A DNA stretch of 50,780 bases from Oscillospiraceae bacterium (GCA_017395935.1 JAFQNL010000044.1:1-50780), one strand, 5' to 3'. Counted from the stretch's first letter, positions 7,761-16,951 are shown. Notes: generated from the letters alone by a model not told the origin. Made by a program: numbers and translations.

Positions 7761-7796
7761 AAAACCGCTGCTTTTTTTCGGAAAAGCAGCGGTTTT
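7761..7796 (-). terminator. Terminator of mfd
   Basis: A 15-base inverted repeat, AAAACCGCTGCTTTT (7761-7775) with AAAAGCAGCGGTTTT (7782-7796), immediately after the mfd stop codon. Confidence 0.75.
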
Positions 7797-7801
7797 ATTC
7801 C

Positions 7802-10800
7802 TTATTTTGTCTCTTCCGGCTTGGCCAGTTTTTCTCTGATTTTGGTATACTCCTTGACCAGTCGCTCACACCAGGCCAGTACATTCTCTCCCGGCCGGAG
7901 CCGAAGGCTGAGGATTACCTTTTCTCCCGGGGAGAAGAGGAGCCGTCCCTTAAACAGGCTCTCCGAACAGAGCCGGGCGATGCCGGGCAGATCCGCTTCC
8001 CGCATGGTAAAGCTGATCACGGTGCCCTTCTGAGCCACGTCGATAAAGCCCACCTGAGAGGCGGCCGACCGGAGCAGGGCCACCGAGATCAGATTGTTGA
8101 CCGCCTTGGGCGGCTCGCCGTAGCGGTCCAGCAGCTCGTCCACCATATCATCGGCGTCTTCCTCTGTCCGGATCCGGGCGATTCGGCGGTAGAGATCCAT
8201 CCGCTGCTCGGCCGAGGGGATATAACTCTCGGGAAGGTTGGCCGACACGGCCAGATCCGCCGTCACCTCTTCCGTCCGAACGGGCTTTTCTCCCCGTTCC
8301 TCCAGAACGGCCTCCTCCAGCAGTTTGAGATACATATCATAGCCCACAGTCATCATAAAACCCGACTGCTCCGGGCCCAGCAGATTGCCAGTGCCCCGGA
8401 TCTCCAGATCCCGCATAGCGATCTTGAAGCCGGCGCCAAACTCGGCAAATTCCCGAACGGCGGACAGTCGCTTGGCAGCCACCTCACTGAGCACCTTGCC
8501 CCGCCGGTAGGTCAGATAGGCAAACGCCCGCCGGGAGGAGCGGCCCACCCGCCCTCTGATCTGATGGAGCTGGGCAAGGCCCATCCGGTCGGCGTCCTCA
8601 ATGATAAGGGTATTGACGTTGGGAATGTCAATGCCGGTCTCGATGATGGTGGTGCAGACCAGCACCTGAATCTCGCCCTCCACCACCTTGCTCATAACGG
8701 CGTGGAGCTGATCCTCGGTCATCTTGCCATGGGCATAGGCCACCTTTACATCCTCGCCCAGCATTCCCTGAATACGCATAGCCACAGCGGCAATGGACTC
8801 CACCCGGTTGTGGAGATAGTAGACCTGACCGCCACGGCCAATCTCCCGGCCCATGGCGTCGGCCAGCATGGACCAGTTATGCTCCAGCACATACGTCTGG
8901 ACAGGCTGCCGGTCCATTGGCGGCTCCTCCAGCGTGGACATATCCCGAATACCGGACAGCGCCATATTCATAGTCCGGGGGATAGGCGTCGCCGAGAGGG
9001 TAAGCACATCCACCTGACGGGCCATCTCCTTGAGCCGTTCCTTCTGGCTGACGCCGAAGCGCTGCTCCTCGTCCACCACCAGAAGGCCCAGATCCTTGAA
9101 CTGAATGTCCTTGGAGAAGAGCCGGTGGGTGCCTACCAGCACGTCGATCAGGCCCTTTTCCAGATCCTTCAGAATAAGTTTCATCTGATGCGGCGTCTGG
9201 AAGCGGCTGACCACGGCAATCTTCACCGGAAAGCCCTGAAAGCGCTGGACGGCAGTCTGGTAGTGCTGGTTGGCAAGAACGGTGGTAGGCGCCAGAATGG
9301 CCGCCTGTTTGCCCTCCATAACGCACTTCATCACCGCCCGAAGCGCTACCTCTGTCTTGCCGTAGCCCACGTCGCCGCAGAGGAGCCGGTCCATGGGGAC
9401 AGGCTTTTCCATGTCAGCCTTGATCTCCCGGACGCAGCGGAGCTGATCCTCGGTCTCCTGATATTCAAATTTATCCTCAAACTCCTGCTGCCAGGGGTCA
9501 TCCGGATGAAAGGCATAGCCGGGCTGGCGCTGGCGCTGGGCATAGAGCTGAATCAGCCCCTTGGCCAGCTCTTTGGTGGCCTTTCTTGCCCGGAGCTTTG
9601 CCTTGGCCCAGTCGGTGCCGCCCAGCTTGGACAGCCGGGTCCGCTCATTGGCCTCCTCGCCGCCGCCGATATACTTGCTCACCAGATCAAGCTGGGTGGC
9701 CGGGACATAGAGCGTATCCGAGCCGGAGTAGGCCAGTTTGATATAGTCCTTCTCCGCTCCGTCCACCTTCATCTTGACCAGCTCTACGAACCGGCCGATA
9801 CCGTGAGTCTCATGGACCACCAGATCTCCGGGAGACAGGTCGGTAAAGCTCTGGAGCTTCTGCCGGTTGGTGGCCTTCTTCTTGCCCGACGACTGTTCCC
9901 GCCGCTCGGGCAGCGGGACGCCCTCGGTAAGCACGGCAAAGCCGGGATATTCCATGCCGGCGGACAGACCGCCCACCGTCAGGAAAATCTGACCCCTGTC
10001 CGGCAGACGGGTCAGGTCCAAATCAATGGCCGCTGTCACTCCCTGCTCCTGAAGCAGGTTCCAAAGAGCCTTAACTCTGCCCTGGGAGACGCAGAGGATG
10101 ACCGTCGCCGTCCCCTCCCGCTGGTAGTGGACCAGGTCGGAGACCGCCGTCTCAAGGCTGGCACCGAAGGAGGGCAGCTGCTTGCAGCTGATGGCCAACG
10201 CAGCCACGGGATCGCTGGGACAGGAGGAGGTGAGGAAATGGTCCAGATAGACATTGGGATAATTCTTCACCAGATAGCCCACCAGATCCTCCCACTCAGG
10301 AGCAAAGCAGGGGCCGGCAGCGCGGAGGACACCGCTTTCCGCCAGAGTCTGGAGATCCTCTGTCAGCCGCCAAAGATAGTTCTCTCCCGACTGACGGCAG
10401 CGGGTGCTGTCGGCCCAGAGGAGCAGGGCGTAGTCAGGCAGATAGTGGGCAGCGCAGGCAAAACGGGGATAGATCAGGTCCAGATACCGGTCTGCCGCCG
10501 GGAAGCTGGCCAGCTGGGCCAGCTTTTCGCTGTCCTGACGGAGGGTGGTCTGGAGCTGCGCAAGGCCGGCTGCCTTGGAACGGGACTTTTCAAGCCGCAG
10601 CAGCTCCCGCTCCAGTGTCTCCGTCAGTCCCAGCACCCCACCGGGGGCCAGCTGAGGCAGTGTCTCGGCCGCGGGCAGCAGGACAGCCTCACTCACATTG
10701 TCTGTCCGGCGCTGGTCAGCCGGGTCAAAGAGACCCATGGTGTCCACCTCATCGCCCCAGAACTCGGCCCGGACAGGCGCCTCCATACCGGGAGAATAGA

Positions 10801-11341
10801 CATCCAGAATGCCGCCCCGGAGAGAGAACTGGCCGGGACCCTCTACCTGCTGGCAGCGGCCATAGCCCATGGCGATAAGCCGGTCGGTAAGCTCCTTGAG
10901 CGGAATACTATCGCCCACCGAAAGTCTGACCGACGCCCGGTCCAGCGTCTCAGGCGGCAGTGTCCGCTGCATCAGGCCCTCTACCGTGGCAATCAGGAAG
11001 GAAAAGTTTCCCTCCCGGAGCCGGTACAGGGTGCGCAGCCGCTTATGCTCCCACTGGTGGGAGATGGTGGCATCATGGAAGGTGTATTCTCGTCCCATGA
11101 GCATCAACGGTTCCTGTCCGGTCAGGCTATGGATATCTCCGGCCAGTCTCCTGCCCTCGTTCTCATCGGGGCAGAGTACCACCACCGGCGCCTCCAGATC
11201 GGCGGACAGGGCGGCGGCCATATGGGCCCGATGGACGCCGGAGAGACCAGAGACCTCTACAGGCGAGCGTCCCCCGTCCAGTTTGGCACACAGTTCCCGA
11301 TACTCAGGCAGTCGGCTCAGGATCTGAGTCAGTTGTTTCAC
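7802..11341 (-). CDS. mfd: Transcription-repair coupling factor
   Basis: An ATP-driven translocase that removes RNA polymerase stalled at lesions and recruits UvrA. The protein is 1179 aa, standard for Mfd. Seen in order: UvrB-like N-terminal domains; the RNA-polymerase interaction domain opening DLSPGDLVVHETHGIGRF (about 500); Walker A GDVGYGKTE (about 655); the DEEQ box; motif III SATPIPRT (about 785); motif VI QIRGRVGRS (about 930); and the C-terminal TRCF domain. The start is GTG at 11341 with AAGGAGGG 9 bases upstream. It lies downstream of pth with a 36-base gap, within the prs-pth-mfd order common in Firmicutes. Confidence 0.98.
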   Translation of the reverse strand: MKQLTQILSRLPEYRELCAKLDGGRSPVEVSGLSGVHRAHMAAALSADLEAPVVVLCPDENEGRRLAGDIHSLTGQEPLMLMGREYTFHDATISHQWEHKRLRTLYRLREGNFSFLIATVEGLMQRTLPPETLDRASVRLSVGDSIPLKELTDRLIAMGYGRCQQVEGPGQFSLRGGILDVYSPGMEAPVRAEFWGDEVDTMGLFDPADQRRTDNVSEAVLLPAAETLPQLAPGGVLGLTETLERELLRLEKSRSKAAGLAQLQTTLRQDSEKLAQLASFPAADRYLDLIYPRFACAAHYLPDYALLLWADSTRCRQSGENYLWRLTEDLQTLAESGVLRAAGPCFAPEWEDLVGYLVKNYPNVYLDHFLTSSCPSDPVAALAISCKQLPSFGASLETAVSDLVHYQREGTATVILCVSQGRVKALWNLLQEQGVTAAIDLDLTRLPDRGQIFLTVGGLSAGMEYPGFAVLTEGVPLPERREQSSGKKKATNRQKLQSFTDLSPGDLVVHETHGIGRFVELVKMKVDGAEKDYIKLAYSGSDTLYVPATQLDLVSKYIGGGEEANERTRLSKLGGTDWAKAKLRARKATKELAKGLIQLYAQRQRQPGYAFHPDDPWQQEFEDKFEYQETEDQLRCVREIKADMEKPVPMDRLLCGDVGYGKTEVALRAVMKCVMEGKQAAILAPTTVLANQHYQTAVQRFQGFPVKIAVVSRFQTPHQMKLILKDLEKGLIDVLVGTHRLFSKDIQFKDLGLLVVDEEQRFGVSQKERLKEMARQVDVLTLSATPIPRTMNMALSGIRDMSTLEEPPMDRQPVQTYVLEHNWSMLADAMGREIGRGGQVYYLHNRVESIAAVAMRIQGMLGEDVKVAYAHGKMTEDQLHAVMSKVVEGEIQVLVCTTIIETGIDIPNVNTLIIEDADRMGLAQLHQIRGRVGRSSRRAFAYLTYRRGKVLSEVAAKRLSAVREFAEFGAGFKIAMRDLEIRGTGNLLGPEQSGFMMTVGYDMYLKLLEEAVLEERGEKPVRTEEVTADLAVSANLPESYIPSAEQRMDLYRRIARIRTEEDADDMVDELLDRYGEPPKAVNNLISVALLRSAASQVGFIDVAQKGTVISFTMREADLPGIARLCSESLFKGRLLFSPGEKVILSLRLRPGENVLAWCERLVKEYTKIREKLAKPEETK

Positions 11342-11377
11342 AGAGAATCACCCTCCTTCCCGGCCTTCAGGGCCCGG

Positions 11378-11980
11378 TCACTTACAATTATACAGGTTCA
11401 TTGCCTGATCTATGCCTTTGGTAATGATACACTCAATGGCCTCACAGGCATTGTCGGCAGCCTTGCCGATCAGTTTCTGGTCCTCGGGAGAGAACTTACC
11501 CAGCACCCAGTCGGCCAGATCATAGTCGGGATGGGGCTTCTTGCCAACTCCCATCTTGATCCGGGGGAAGTTCTGAGATCCCAGCATATTGATAATAGAC
11601 TTCAGACCGTTGTGGCCGCCGGCAGAGCCGCTGCGGCGCAGGCGAAGCCGGCCCGGATCCAGAGAAACGTCATCCGCCACCACCAAGCAGCGCTCCGGGG
11701 GCACCTTATAGAAGGCGGCAGCCTCCTGCAGGGCAGTGCCGGAGAGGTTCATAAAGGTATTGGGCTTCATGACCAGCACCTTATGGCCTTCCAGCTCCAG
11801 TGTTCCGGTCAGGGACTTGAAGCGGATGCGCTTGATATCCGTCCGGTACTTCTCTGCCAGCCGGTCGGCAGTGAGAAAGCCCACGTTGTGCCGGCTGTTG
11901 TCGTACTGGCGGCCGGGGTTGCCCAGACAGCAGACAATCCACTCGATACCGGAAGTCTTTTTGCTTTTCAGAAAGAACAT
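11378..11980 (-). CDS. pth: Peptidyl-tRNA hydrolase
   Basis: Releases tRNA from peptidyl-tRNAs that fall off the ribosome. The protein is 200 aa, slightly longer than the usual ~185-195 because of an N-terminal segment MFFLKSKKTSGIE before the core. Conserved blocks are CLGNPGRQYDNSRHNVGF (catalytic His), VMKPNTFMNLSG (substrate Asn), DDVSLDPGRLRLR (catalytic Asp) and GGHNGLKSI. A Shine-Dalgarno-like AAGGAAG lies upstream of the ATG at 11980. It sits between prs and mfd on the same strand and is probably co-transcribed. Confidence 0.97.
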   Translation of the reverse strand: MFFLKSKKTSGIEWIVCCLGNPGRQYDNSRHNVGFLTADRLAEKYRTDIKRIRFKSLTGTLELEGHKVLVMKPNTFMNLSGTALQEAAAFYKVPPERCLVVADDVSLDPGRLRLRRSGSAGGHNGLKSIINMLGSQNFPRIKMGVGKKPHPDYDLADWVLGKFSPEDQKLIGKAADNACEAIECIITKGIDQAMNLYNCK

Positions 11981-12010
11981 AGTCGTCTCTTCTTCCTTTC
12001 TCCACGGGCA

Positions 12011-12040
12011 ACAGGGGATGCCGGCACCGGCACCCCCTGT
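12011..12040. other. Hairpin between prs and pth
   Basis: ACAGGGGATGCCGG (12011-12024) can fold with CCGGCACCCCCTGT (12027-12040), with one mismatch. There is no T run on either side, so it is more likely a processing or stability element than a terminator. Confidence 0.4.
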
Positions 12041-12069
12041 CTGTGTTTCATTGAGTTGTTTCGTCCGGA

Positions 12070-13062
12070 TCAGACATAGAGAGAGGAGATGGAAACCTCG
12101 TTATAGATCCGGCTGATGGCGTCGCCGAACAGATGGGCAACGGAGAGATACTTCAGCTTCTTGCTGTCCTTGGCAGCGGCAGGAGCGGGAATGGTATCCA
12201 GGAAGACCATCTCATCCAGCACGGAGTTCTCGATCCGCTCCAGAGCGGGACCAGACAGGACGCCGTGGGTAGCGCAGGCAGAGACGCTCTTGGCGCCGCC
12301 CTCTTCCACAAGAGCGCGGGCTGCACCGCAGAGAGAACCGGCGGTATCCACCATGTCATCCAGCAGGATTACGTTCTTGCCGCGGACATCACCGATAATA
12401 TTCTTGACCTCGGACTGGTTGGCCTTCTGACGGCGCTTGTCAACGATGGCCAGAGGCAGGTTCATCTTCTGGGCGAAGGCACGGGCCCGGGCCACAGAAC
12501 CAACGTCGGGGGAGACGACGACAGTCTCGTTCTCCAGGCCGGCAAAGCGGTCATGGAAATACTTGACAAAGAGAGGAGAGCCGGGCAGGTTGTCCATGGG
12601 GACGTCGAAGAAGCCCTGGATCTGAGAGCAGTGGATATCCATGGTCAGAACATGGTCAGCGCCGGCGCTCTCCAGCAGATTGGCAGTCAGCTTGGCAGAA
12701 ATGGGATCACGGGGCTTGGTCTTTCGATCCTGACGGGCATAGCCATAGTAGGGCAGGACGGCGGTAATCCGGCCGGCAGAAGCCCGGTGGCAGGCGTCGA
12801 TCATAATGCACAGTTCCATCAGATGATCGTTGACAGAACGATAGCCGGGAGTACCCTTGACGCCAGTAGCGCAGGTGGACTGGATCAGGAAAACGTCGCT
12901 GCCACGAACAGTTTCATACAGAGAGACAAAGCTCTCACCGTCAGAGAACTGACCGCATTCAGCATTGCCCAGAGGCACGTTCAGGTGCTCGCAGATGGCC
13001 TTTGCCAGCTTGGGGTTGGAGTTGCCGGTGAAAATTTTGATGTCCTTGCCATGTGAAATCAT
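12070..13062 (-). CDS. prs: Ribose-phosphate pyrophosphokinase (PRPP synthetase)
   Basis: Makes PRPP from ribose 5-phosphate and ATP for nucleotide, His and Trp synthesis. The protein is 330 aa, near the usual ~315-320 with a short N-terminal tail. Motifs: FTGNSNPKLAKAI at the N-terminus, the flexible-loop/catalytic region VLPYYGYARQDRK (about 110), DMHS-type metal site TMDIHCSQIQGFF, and the PRPP-binding loop VILLDDMVDTAGSL (about 230). The start at ATG 13062 is preceded by AGAGGAGAG; longer in-frame extensions lack such a site. It is the first gene of the prs-pth-mfd block. Confidence 0.97.
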   Translation of the reverse strand: MISHGKDIKIFTGNSNPKLAKAICEHLNVPLGNAECGQFSDGESFVSLYETVRGSDVFLIQSTCATGVKGTPGYRSVNDHLMELCIMIDACHRASAGRITAVLPYYGYARQDRKTKPRDPISAKLTANLLESAGADHVLTMDIHCSQIQGFFDVPMDNLPGSPLFVKYFHDRFAGLENETVVVSPDVGSVARARAFAQKMNLPLAIVDKRRQKANQSEVKNIIGDVRGKNVILLDDMVDTAGSLCGAARALVEEGGAKSVSACATHGVLSGPALERIENSVLDEMVFLDTIPAPAAAKDSKKLKYLSVAHLFGDAISRIYNEVSISSLYV

Positions 13063-13177
13063 AGTTCTTTTCTCTCCTCTGATGGATGTCATCAATCGCT
13101 TCTTATGCTTCAAACAGATTTGCAATGTCTGATTCTCGGGGTTAACATAGTGACAGTTTGTTTCATGTCACGAATCC

Positions 13178-13207
13178 ATTATAACAAATGAAACTTGAAA
13201 ATCCAGA
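13178..13207 (-). promoter_or_regulatory. Sigma-A promoter of prs, with an inverted repeat in the leader
   Basis: On the minus strand, -35 TCTGGA (13207-13202), 18-nt spacer, consensus -10 TATAAT (13183-13178). Just downstream, GTGACA (13150-13155) and TGTCAC (13166-13171) form a 6-bp inverted repeat around the expected transcription start; it might be an operator. Confidence 0.6.
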
Positions 13208-13272
13208 CTCTTTTGATAGTTTTTTCATCTTTTGATCGCTAATTTCCCTCTTGCACAAATTCAGACCCCTCT

Positions 13273-13292
13273 TTCGACAGAAAATGGTCGAA
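13273..13292. promoter_or_regulatory. Pair of Spo0A-box-like sites between prs and rplU
   Basis: TTCGACA at 13273-13279 and the near match TGGTCGAA at 13285-13292, in opposite orientations. They lie about 66 bases upstream of the prs -35 and 70 bases upstream of the rplU -35. Two near matches alone are weak evidence. The rest of the 415-base gap (13063-13477) holds the two promoters and the rplU leader; no gene is seen. Confidence 0.35.
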
Positions 13293-13361
13293 ACGACAGC
13301 CAGTCTTTCTTTCCTGCCGTGTTTTTTCCAGAAAATCTTTCCATATTTTTTGTTTTTTCCG

Positions 13362-13390
13362 TTGACAAGCAACTATATTGCTGATAAAAT
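13362..13390 (+). promoter_or_regulatory. Sigma-A promoter and leader of rplU
   Basis: Consensus -35 TTGACA (13362-13367), 17-nt spacer, -10 TAAAAT (13385-13390). The ~85-base 5' leader (13391-13477) is GC-rich and could hold an L21-type autoregulatory leader, but I cannot match a consensus fold by eye. Confidence 0.8.
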
Positions 13391-13477
13391 ATAACAGCCG
13401 CTTTGAAAGGGTCGTAAGTCGGAGCAATCCGCGCCCGGGATAGCGAGCCCGTATTAAAGGAAAGAGGTGCAAATTGC

Positions 13478-13792
13478 ATGACCGCTATCATCGTGACCGG
13501 CGGCAAGCAGTACAAGGTGGCAGAGGGCGATACCCTGTTCATCGAAAAGCTGCCTGTCGAAGCCGGCGAGAACATCGTCTTTGATCAGGTTCTGGCCATC
13601 CTCGATGGTGAGACTGCTACCTTCGGTACCCCCGTCGTTGAGGGCGCCAAGGTCGAGGCTTCCGTGGAGAAGAACGGCAAGGGCAAGAAGATCCGCATTC
13701 TGAAGTACAAGCCCAAGCGTGGTTACAAGCGTTCTCAGGGCCATAGTCAGCCTTACACCAAGGTGACCATCGGCAAGATCATCGCTGGCTAA
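13478..13792 (+). CDS. rplU: 50S ribosomal protein L21
   Basis: Binds 23S rRNA in the large subunit. The protein is 104 aa, the normal length. It contains the opening AIIVTGGKQYKVAEGD and the C-terminal signature KRRRG-like KPKRGYKRSQGHSQPYTKV. GAGGTG lies upstream of the ATG. It is the first gene of the rplU-prp-rpmA operon; its TAA stop overlaps the ATG of prp by one base. Confidence 0.98.
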   Translation: MTAIIVTGGKQYKVAEGDTLFIEKLPVEAGENIVFDQVLAILDGETATFGTPVVEGAKVEASVEKNGKGKKIRILKYKPKRGYKRSQGHSQPYTKVTIGKIIAG

Positions 13793-14121
13793 TGACCACA
13801 GTCGCATTTCATATGGAGGGTTCCCGGATCGTCAGCGTTGACGTCCGAGGCCACAGCGGCTTTGCCGAAGAAGGTGCAGACCTCATCTGCAATACAGTTG
13901 TGAGTGCGCTTCAGGTGCTGGAATGCACGGTAAATGACGTTCTCGGTCTGGCAGCAGCTGTCAAGATCGAGCCCGAAGAGCCCCACATCTCCCTCCATCT
14001 TCCTGGCGGTTTGTCCGAGCTGGACGAATATACCTGCCAGAATCTCCTGACGGGCATGATGGTCTATCTGACCGGGCTCCGTCAGCAATACCCCGATTAT
14101 CTCACTGTTATGGAGGTGTAA
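13792..14121 (+). CDS. prp: Ribosomal-processing cysteine protease Prp
   Basis: Removes the N-terminal extension of ribosomal protein L27. The protein is 109 aa. The catalytic pair is visible as His21 in [12 protein letters not shown] and Cys33 in [10 protein letters not shown]. The gene sits between rplU and rpmA, with its ATG overlapping the rplU stop (TAATG) and its own stop five bases before rpmA, which is the conserved Firmicutes arrangement. The substrate site is present in the adjacent rpmA product (SLQFF before AHKKGGG), so enzyme and substrate are matched here. Confidence 0.95.
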   Translation: MTTVAFHMEGSRIVSVDVRGHSGFAEEGADLICNTVVSALQVLECTVNDVLGLAAAVKIEPEEPHISLHLPGGLSELDEYTCQNLLTGMMVYLTGLRQQYPDYLTVMEV

Positions 14122-14126
14122 TACCA

Positions 14127-14411
14127 ATGCTGAACATTTCTCTCCAGTTCTTCGCCCACAAGAAGGGCGGCGGTTCCACCAAGAACGGCCGTGACTCCGA
14201 GTCCAAGCGCCTGGGCGTCAAGCGTGCCGATGGCCAGTTCGTTCTGGCAGGCAACATTCTGGTCCGTCAGCGCGGCACCAAGATCCACCCCGGCACCAAC
14301 GTGGGCAAGGGTAAGGACGACACCCTGTTCGCTCTCAAGGACGGCACCGTCAAGTTTGAGCGCAAGGGCAAGGACCGCAAGCAGGTCTCCATTGTCGAGC
14401 TGGCTCAGTAA
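14127..14411 (+). CDS. rpmA: 50S ribosomal protein L27 precursor
   Basis: L27 reaches the peptidyl transferase centre with its N-terminus. The protein is 94 aa and starts MLNISLQFF followed by [15 protein letters not shown]. The first nine residues are the Firmicutes-type extension that Prp removes between Phe9 and Ala10 to expose the functional N-terminus. The rest follows the family closely ([27 protein letters not shown]). It is the last gene before a terminator hairpin at 14424-14459. Confidence 0.98.
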   Translation: MLNISLQFFAHKKGGGSTKNGRDSESKRLGVKRADGQFVLAGNILVRQRGTKIHPGTNVGKGKDDTLFALKDGTVKFERKGKDRKQVSIVELAQ

Positions 14412-14423
14412 GAATTGACCCCA

Positions 14424-14459
14424 AAACGCTCTGGACATACGCTGTTCAGAGCGTTTTTT
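14424..14459 (+). terminator. Terminator after rpmA
   Basis: AAACGCTCTG (14424-14433) pairs with CAGAGCGTTT (14447-14456), followed by T. A second GC-rich hairpin (CGCCCGGTC region, 14462-14486) lies directly before the obg ribosome binding site. Confidence 0.8.
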
Positions 14460-14504
14460 ATCGCCCGGTCTCCTCTCCGACCGGGCAGAAAGGAGATTGC
14501 TCCT

Positions 14505-15791
14505 ATGGCTTCTACTTTTGTTGATACCGCCAGAATCACCGTCAAGGCCGGCAAGGGCGGCAACGGCGCCGTAGCCTTCCACCGGGAAAAGTATGTGGCT
14601 GCCGGCGGTCCCGACGGCGGCGACGGCGGCCGGGGCGGCGATGTGATTCTGGTCGCTGACAACCATATGACCACCCTGATGGACTTCCGTTACCGCCGGA
14701 AGTACTCGGCCTCCAACGGCTCCGACGGCTCCGGCGCCCGCTGCACCGGCAAAGACGGCGAGGATCTGACCATTAAGGTGCCCACCGGCACCGTGGTCCG
14801 GGACGCCGAGACCGGCGAGGTCATCCGGGATATGTCCGACGGCAAGCCCTTCGTGCTGGCCCGGGGCGGTCGGGGCGGCTGGGGCAACCAGCATTTTGCC
14901 ACGCCCACCCGTCAGGTGCCCCGCTTTGCCAAGCCCGGTCTTCCCGGCGAGACTAAGGAGGTCATTCTGGAGCTCAAGCTGCTGGCAGACGTAGGTCTGG
15001 TAGGATTCCCCAACGTAGGCAAGTCCACTCTGCTGTCGGTCGTCTCCAAAGCCCATCCCAAGATTGCCAACTACCACTTTACCACCCTGATGCCCAATCT
15101 GGGCGTGGTCTGGGTGGAGGAGGGCGTCAGCTTCGTTATGGCCGACATCCCTGGCATTATCGAAGGCGCCAGCGAGGGCGCCGGTCTGGGCCACGACTTC
15201 CTCCGGCATATTGACCGCTGCCGTCTGCTGGTTCATCTGGTGGATGTCTCCGGCAGCGAGGGCCGAGATCCCATCGAGGACTTTGACACAATCTGCGAGG
15301 AGCTCAAGCAGTATTCTCCCGAGCTCGCCTCCCGCCCTATGATCGTGGCCGCCAACAAATGCGACCTGTGCTATGATCGGGAACAGGTGGAGCTGTTCAA
15401 GGAGTATGTCCAAAGCAAGGGCTTTGACTGCTATGAGATCTCCGCTGCCGCCCATCAGGGTGTCAGACAGCTGGTCTGGAAGATCGCTCAGGAACTGGAA
15501 AGCCTGCCTCCCGTTCGCTACTACGAGCCCGAGTTTGTCCCCCGTCCCAAGGAGGTTACGGTGGACACCACCGGCGAAGTGGAGATCTGGGAGCACGACG
15601 GTGTCTGGTACGCCGAAGCCGCCTGGCTGGATCAGCTCATGGAGTACGTCAACTTCAGCGACTACGAGTCCCGGAACTGGTTCGACCAGAAGCTCCGGGC
15701 TTCCGGTCTGTTTGAAAAGATGGAGGCCGCCGGCATCAGCGACGGCGACACCGTAGACCTATACGGCCTGCAGTTTGAATATCAGAGCTGA
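14505..15791 (+). CDS. obg: GTPase Obg
   Basis: An essential GTPase acting in large-subunit assembly and stress or sporulation signalling. The protein is 428 aa. The N-terminal Obg fold is rich in Gly (VKAGKGGNGAVAFHREK, GGDGGRGGDV). The G domain shows P-loop GFPNVGKSTLL (about 165), switch/G3 DIPGIIEGA and G4 NKCD (about 285). The C-terminal ~75 residues form the OCT domain, which not all relatives carry. The ATG at 14505 is chosen because MASTFVDTARITVKAG is the conserved opening and AAAGGAG lies upstream. The conserved order rplU-prp-rpmA-obg supports the call, although a terminator precedes obg. Confidence 0.98.
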   Translation: MASTFVDTARITVKAGKGGNGAVAFHREKYVAAGGPDGGDGGRGGDVILVADNHMTTLMDFRYRRKYSASNGSDGSGARCTGKDGEDLTIKVPTGTVVRDAETGEVIRDMSDGKPFVLARGGRGGWGNQHFATPTRQVPRFAKPGLPGETKEVILELKLLADVGLVGFPNVGKSTLLSVVSKAHPKIANYHFTTLMPNLGVVWVEEGVSFVMADIPGIIEGASEGAGLGHDFLRHIDRCRLLVHLVDVSGSEGRDPIEDFDTICEELKQYSPELASRPMIVAANKCDLCYDREQVELFKEYVQSKGFDCYEISAAAHQGVRQLVWKIAQELESLPPVRYYEPEFVPRPKEVTVDTTGEVEIWEHDGVWYAEAAWLDQLMEYVNFSDYESRNWFDQKLRASGLFEKMEAAGISDGDTVDLYGLQFEYQS

Positions 15792-15816
15792 CCGCTTCCC
15801 CCGAAAGCAGCAAAAG

Positions 15817-15849
15817 GTCCGAAGAGAGCCATCGTCTCTCTTCGGACCT
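15817..15849. terminator. Terminator between obg and the convergent reductase gene
   Basis: A 13-bp stem, AGGTCCGAAGAGA (15817-15829) with TCTCTTCGGACCT (15837-15849), with T-rich sequence after it on the plus strand. Confidence 0.85.
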
Positions 15850-15860
15850 GTTTTCTTTTC

Positions 15861-16778
15861 TCAGACGTATTGGGCCTCGATCTCTTTAACCTGCTCGTAG
15901 AGCCACTGATTGACCGGTGTGGGAACATTGTGCTCCCTGCCCATGGCTATAATCATTCCGGCGAACATTTCCACCTCCGAGGGTCTCCGGTTGATCCGAT
16001 CCTGGCCCATAGAGGGCGTTCCGTTGGGCGCCAGCGTCCGAATGAGCCGGTCGTACTCCTCCAGATCGGCTCCGGTCAGCGTGATCCCTTTGGCTCCGGC
16101 CACGGCGATAACCTCTTCCATGGCGCCCAGCATGGTCTGACGCTCTTTTCCCTCCCGCCAGACGTCGCTGAAGGTGCAGGAGAAAACCATGCAGGTCTGG
16201 TTAACGCCCACATTGAGCATGAATTTGCCCCAAAGCCGGTGAAGGATGTCCTCATCCACCTGGTAGGGGACCTGCGCCCGGTCAAAGAAGCGGGTAAGCC
16301 GCTCCAGCTGTCCCTTCATTTCCGGCCGGTCGGTGCCCAGAGCCAGCATACCCATCTTGGTGTAAGTAAGCCGATCGCCGAAGCGCATGGCGTCCATACC
16401 TACGGCCACCGAGTAAAGCACCCGGTCCCATCCGTATCGGCGGGCGATGATCTCCTCGCTGGAGATACCATTGAGGACGGAGATAATGACCGTGTCCTCG
16501 CCCACGCAGCCGGCCATGACGTCAAGGGCCGCTTCCAGTCCGGTATACTTGACGGCCACCACCACCAGATCGGCGGGCTTAGCCTCCTCCGGGGTGAGGC
16601 AGTTGAAGACGAGGGGCTGGTCATTGCAATAGACCGCCTTGCCCCGGCTCCGGAGGCAGCGGGCCTCGTCCATGACGTAGCTCACGTTTTCAAAACCGAT
16701 CTGTTCTGCCATCCGGCTGCCAAAGAGGATACCCAGAGCACCCATACCCACAATGGCCACTGTCTTAATCTCTTTCAT
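15861..16778 (-). CDS. Ketopantoate reductase family protein
   Basis: NADPH-dependent reductase of the PanE/ApbA family, 305 aa, normal length. The Rossmann fold opens with VAIVGMGALGILFGSRM (GxGxxG). The family Lys residues are in VAVKYTG and in the C-terminal-domain motif LWGKFMLNVGVNQT, and the substrate-binding end ...GTPSMGQD.NRRPSEVE is present. PanE makes pantoate for coenzyme A, but many paralogues reduce other 2-keto acids and no other pan gene is nearby. The start is set at ATG 16778 because AAAGGAG is 7 bases from it but only one or two bases from the alternative ATG at 16784. Confidence 0.85.
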   Translation of the reverse strand: MKEIKTVAIVGMGALGILFGSRMAEQIGFENVSYVMDEARCLRSRGKAVYCNDQPLVFNCLTPEEAKPADLVVVAVKYTGLEAALDVMAGCVGEDTVIISVLNGISSEEIIARRYGWDRVLYSVAVGMDAMRFGDRLTYTKMGMLALGTDRPEMKGQLERLTRFFDRAQVPYQVDEDILHRLWGKFMLNVGVNQTCMVFSCTFSDVWREGKERQTMLGAMEEVIAVAGAKGITLTGADLEEYDRLIRTLAPNGTPSMGQDRINRRPSEVEMFAGMIIAMGREHNVPTPVNQWLYEQVKEIEAQYV

Positions 16779-16951
16779 GGTCATTCTCCTTTTGCCCGCT
16801 CGGGGCGGCTTTCTTCCATTATGATACCACCTCTCCCCCGGTCCCGTCCACTGTCCCCTTCGCTTTTTTCCGCACCAAAGAGGCTCCCGGGGTATAGGAT
16901 GGAGCAGGAATGGCATTCTAAGGCCAGCCGCCCCGGCATCCCGGAGAAGGC

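Noticed and set aside
7580-12079. A 1499-codon open frame antisense to mfd and pth
   Set aside because: It overlaps proteins with complete motif sets on the other strand and encodes His/Leu/Gly-rich sequence typical of antisense frames in GC-rich DNA; no ribosome binding site or domain is seen.
14462-14486. GC-rich hairpin before obg as a riboswitch
   Set aside because: A single short stem with no conserved aptamer elements.
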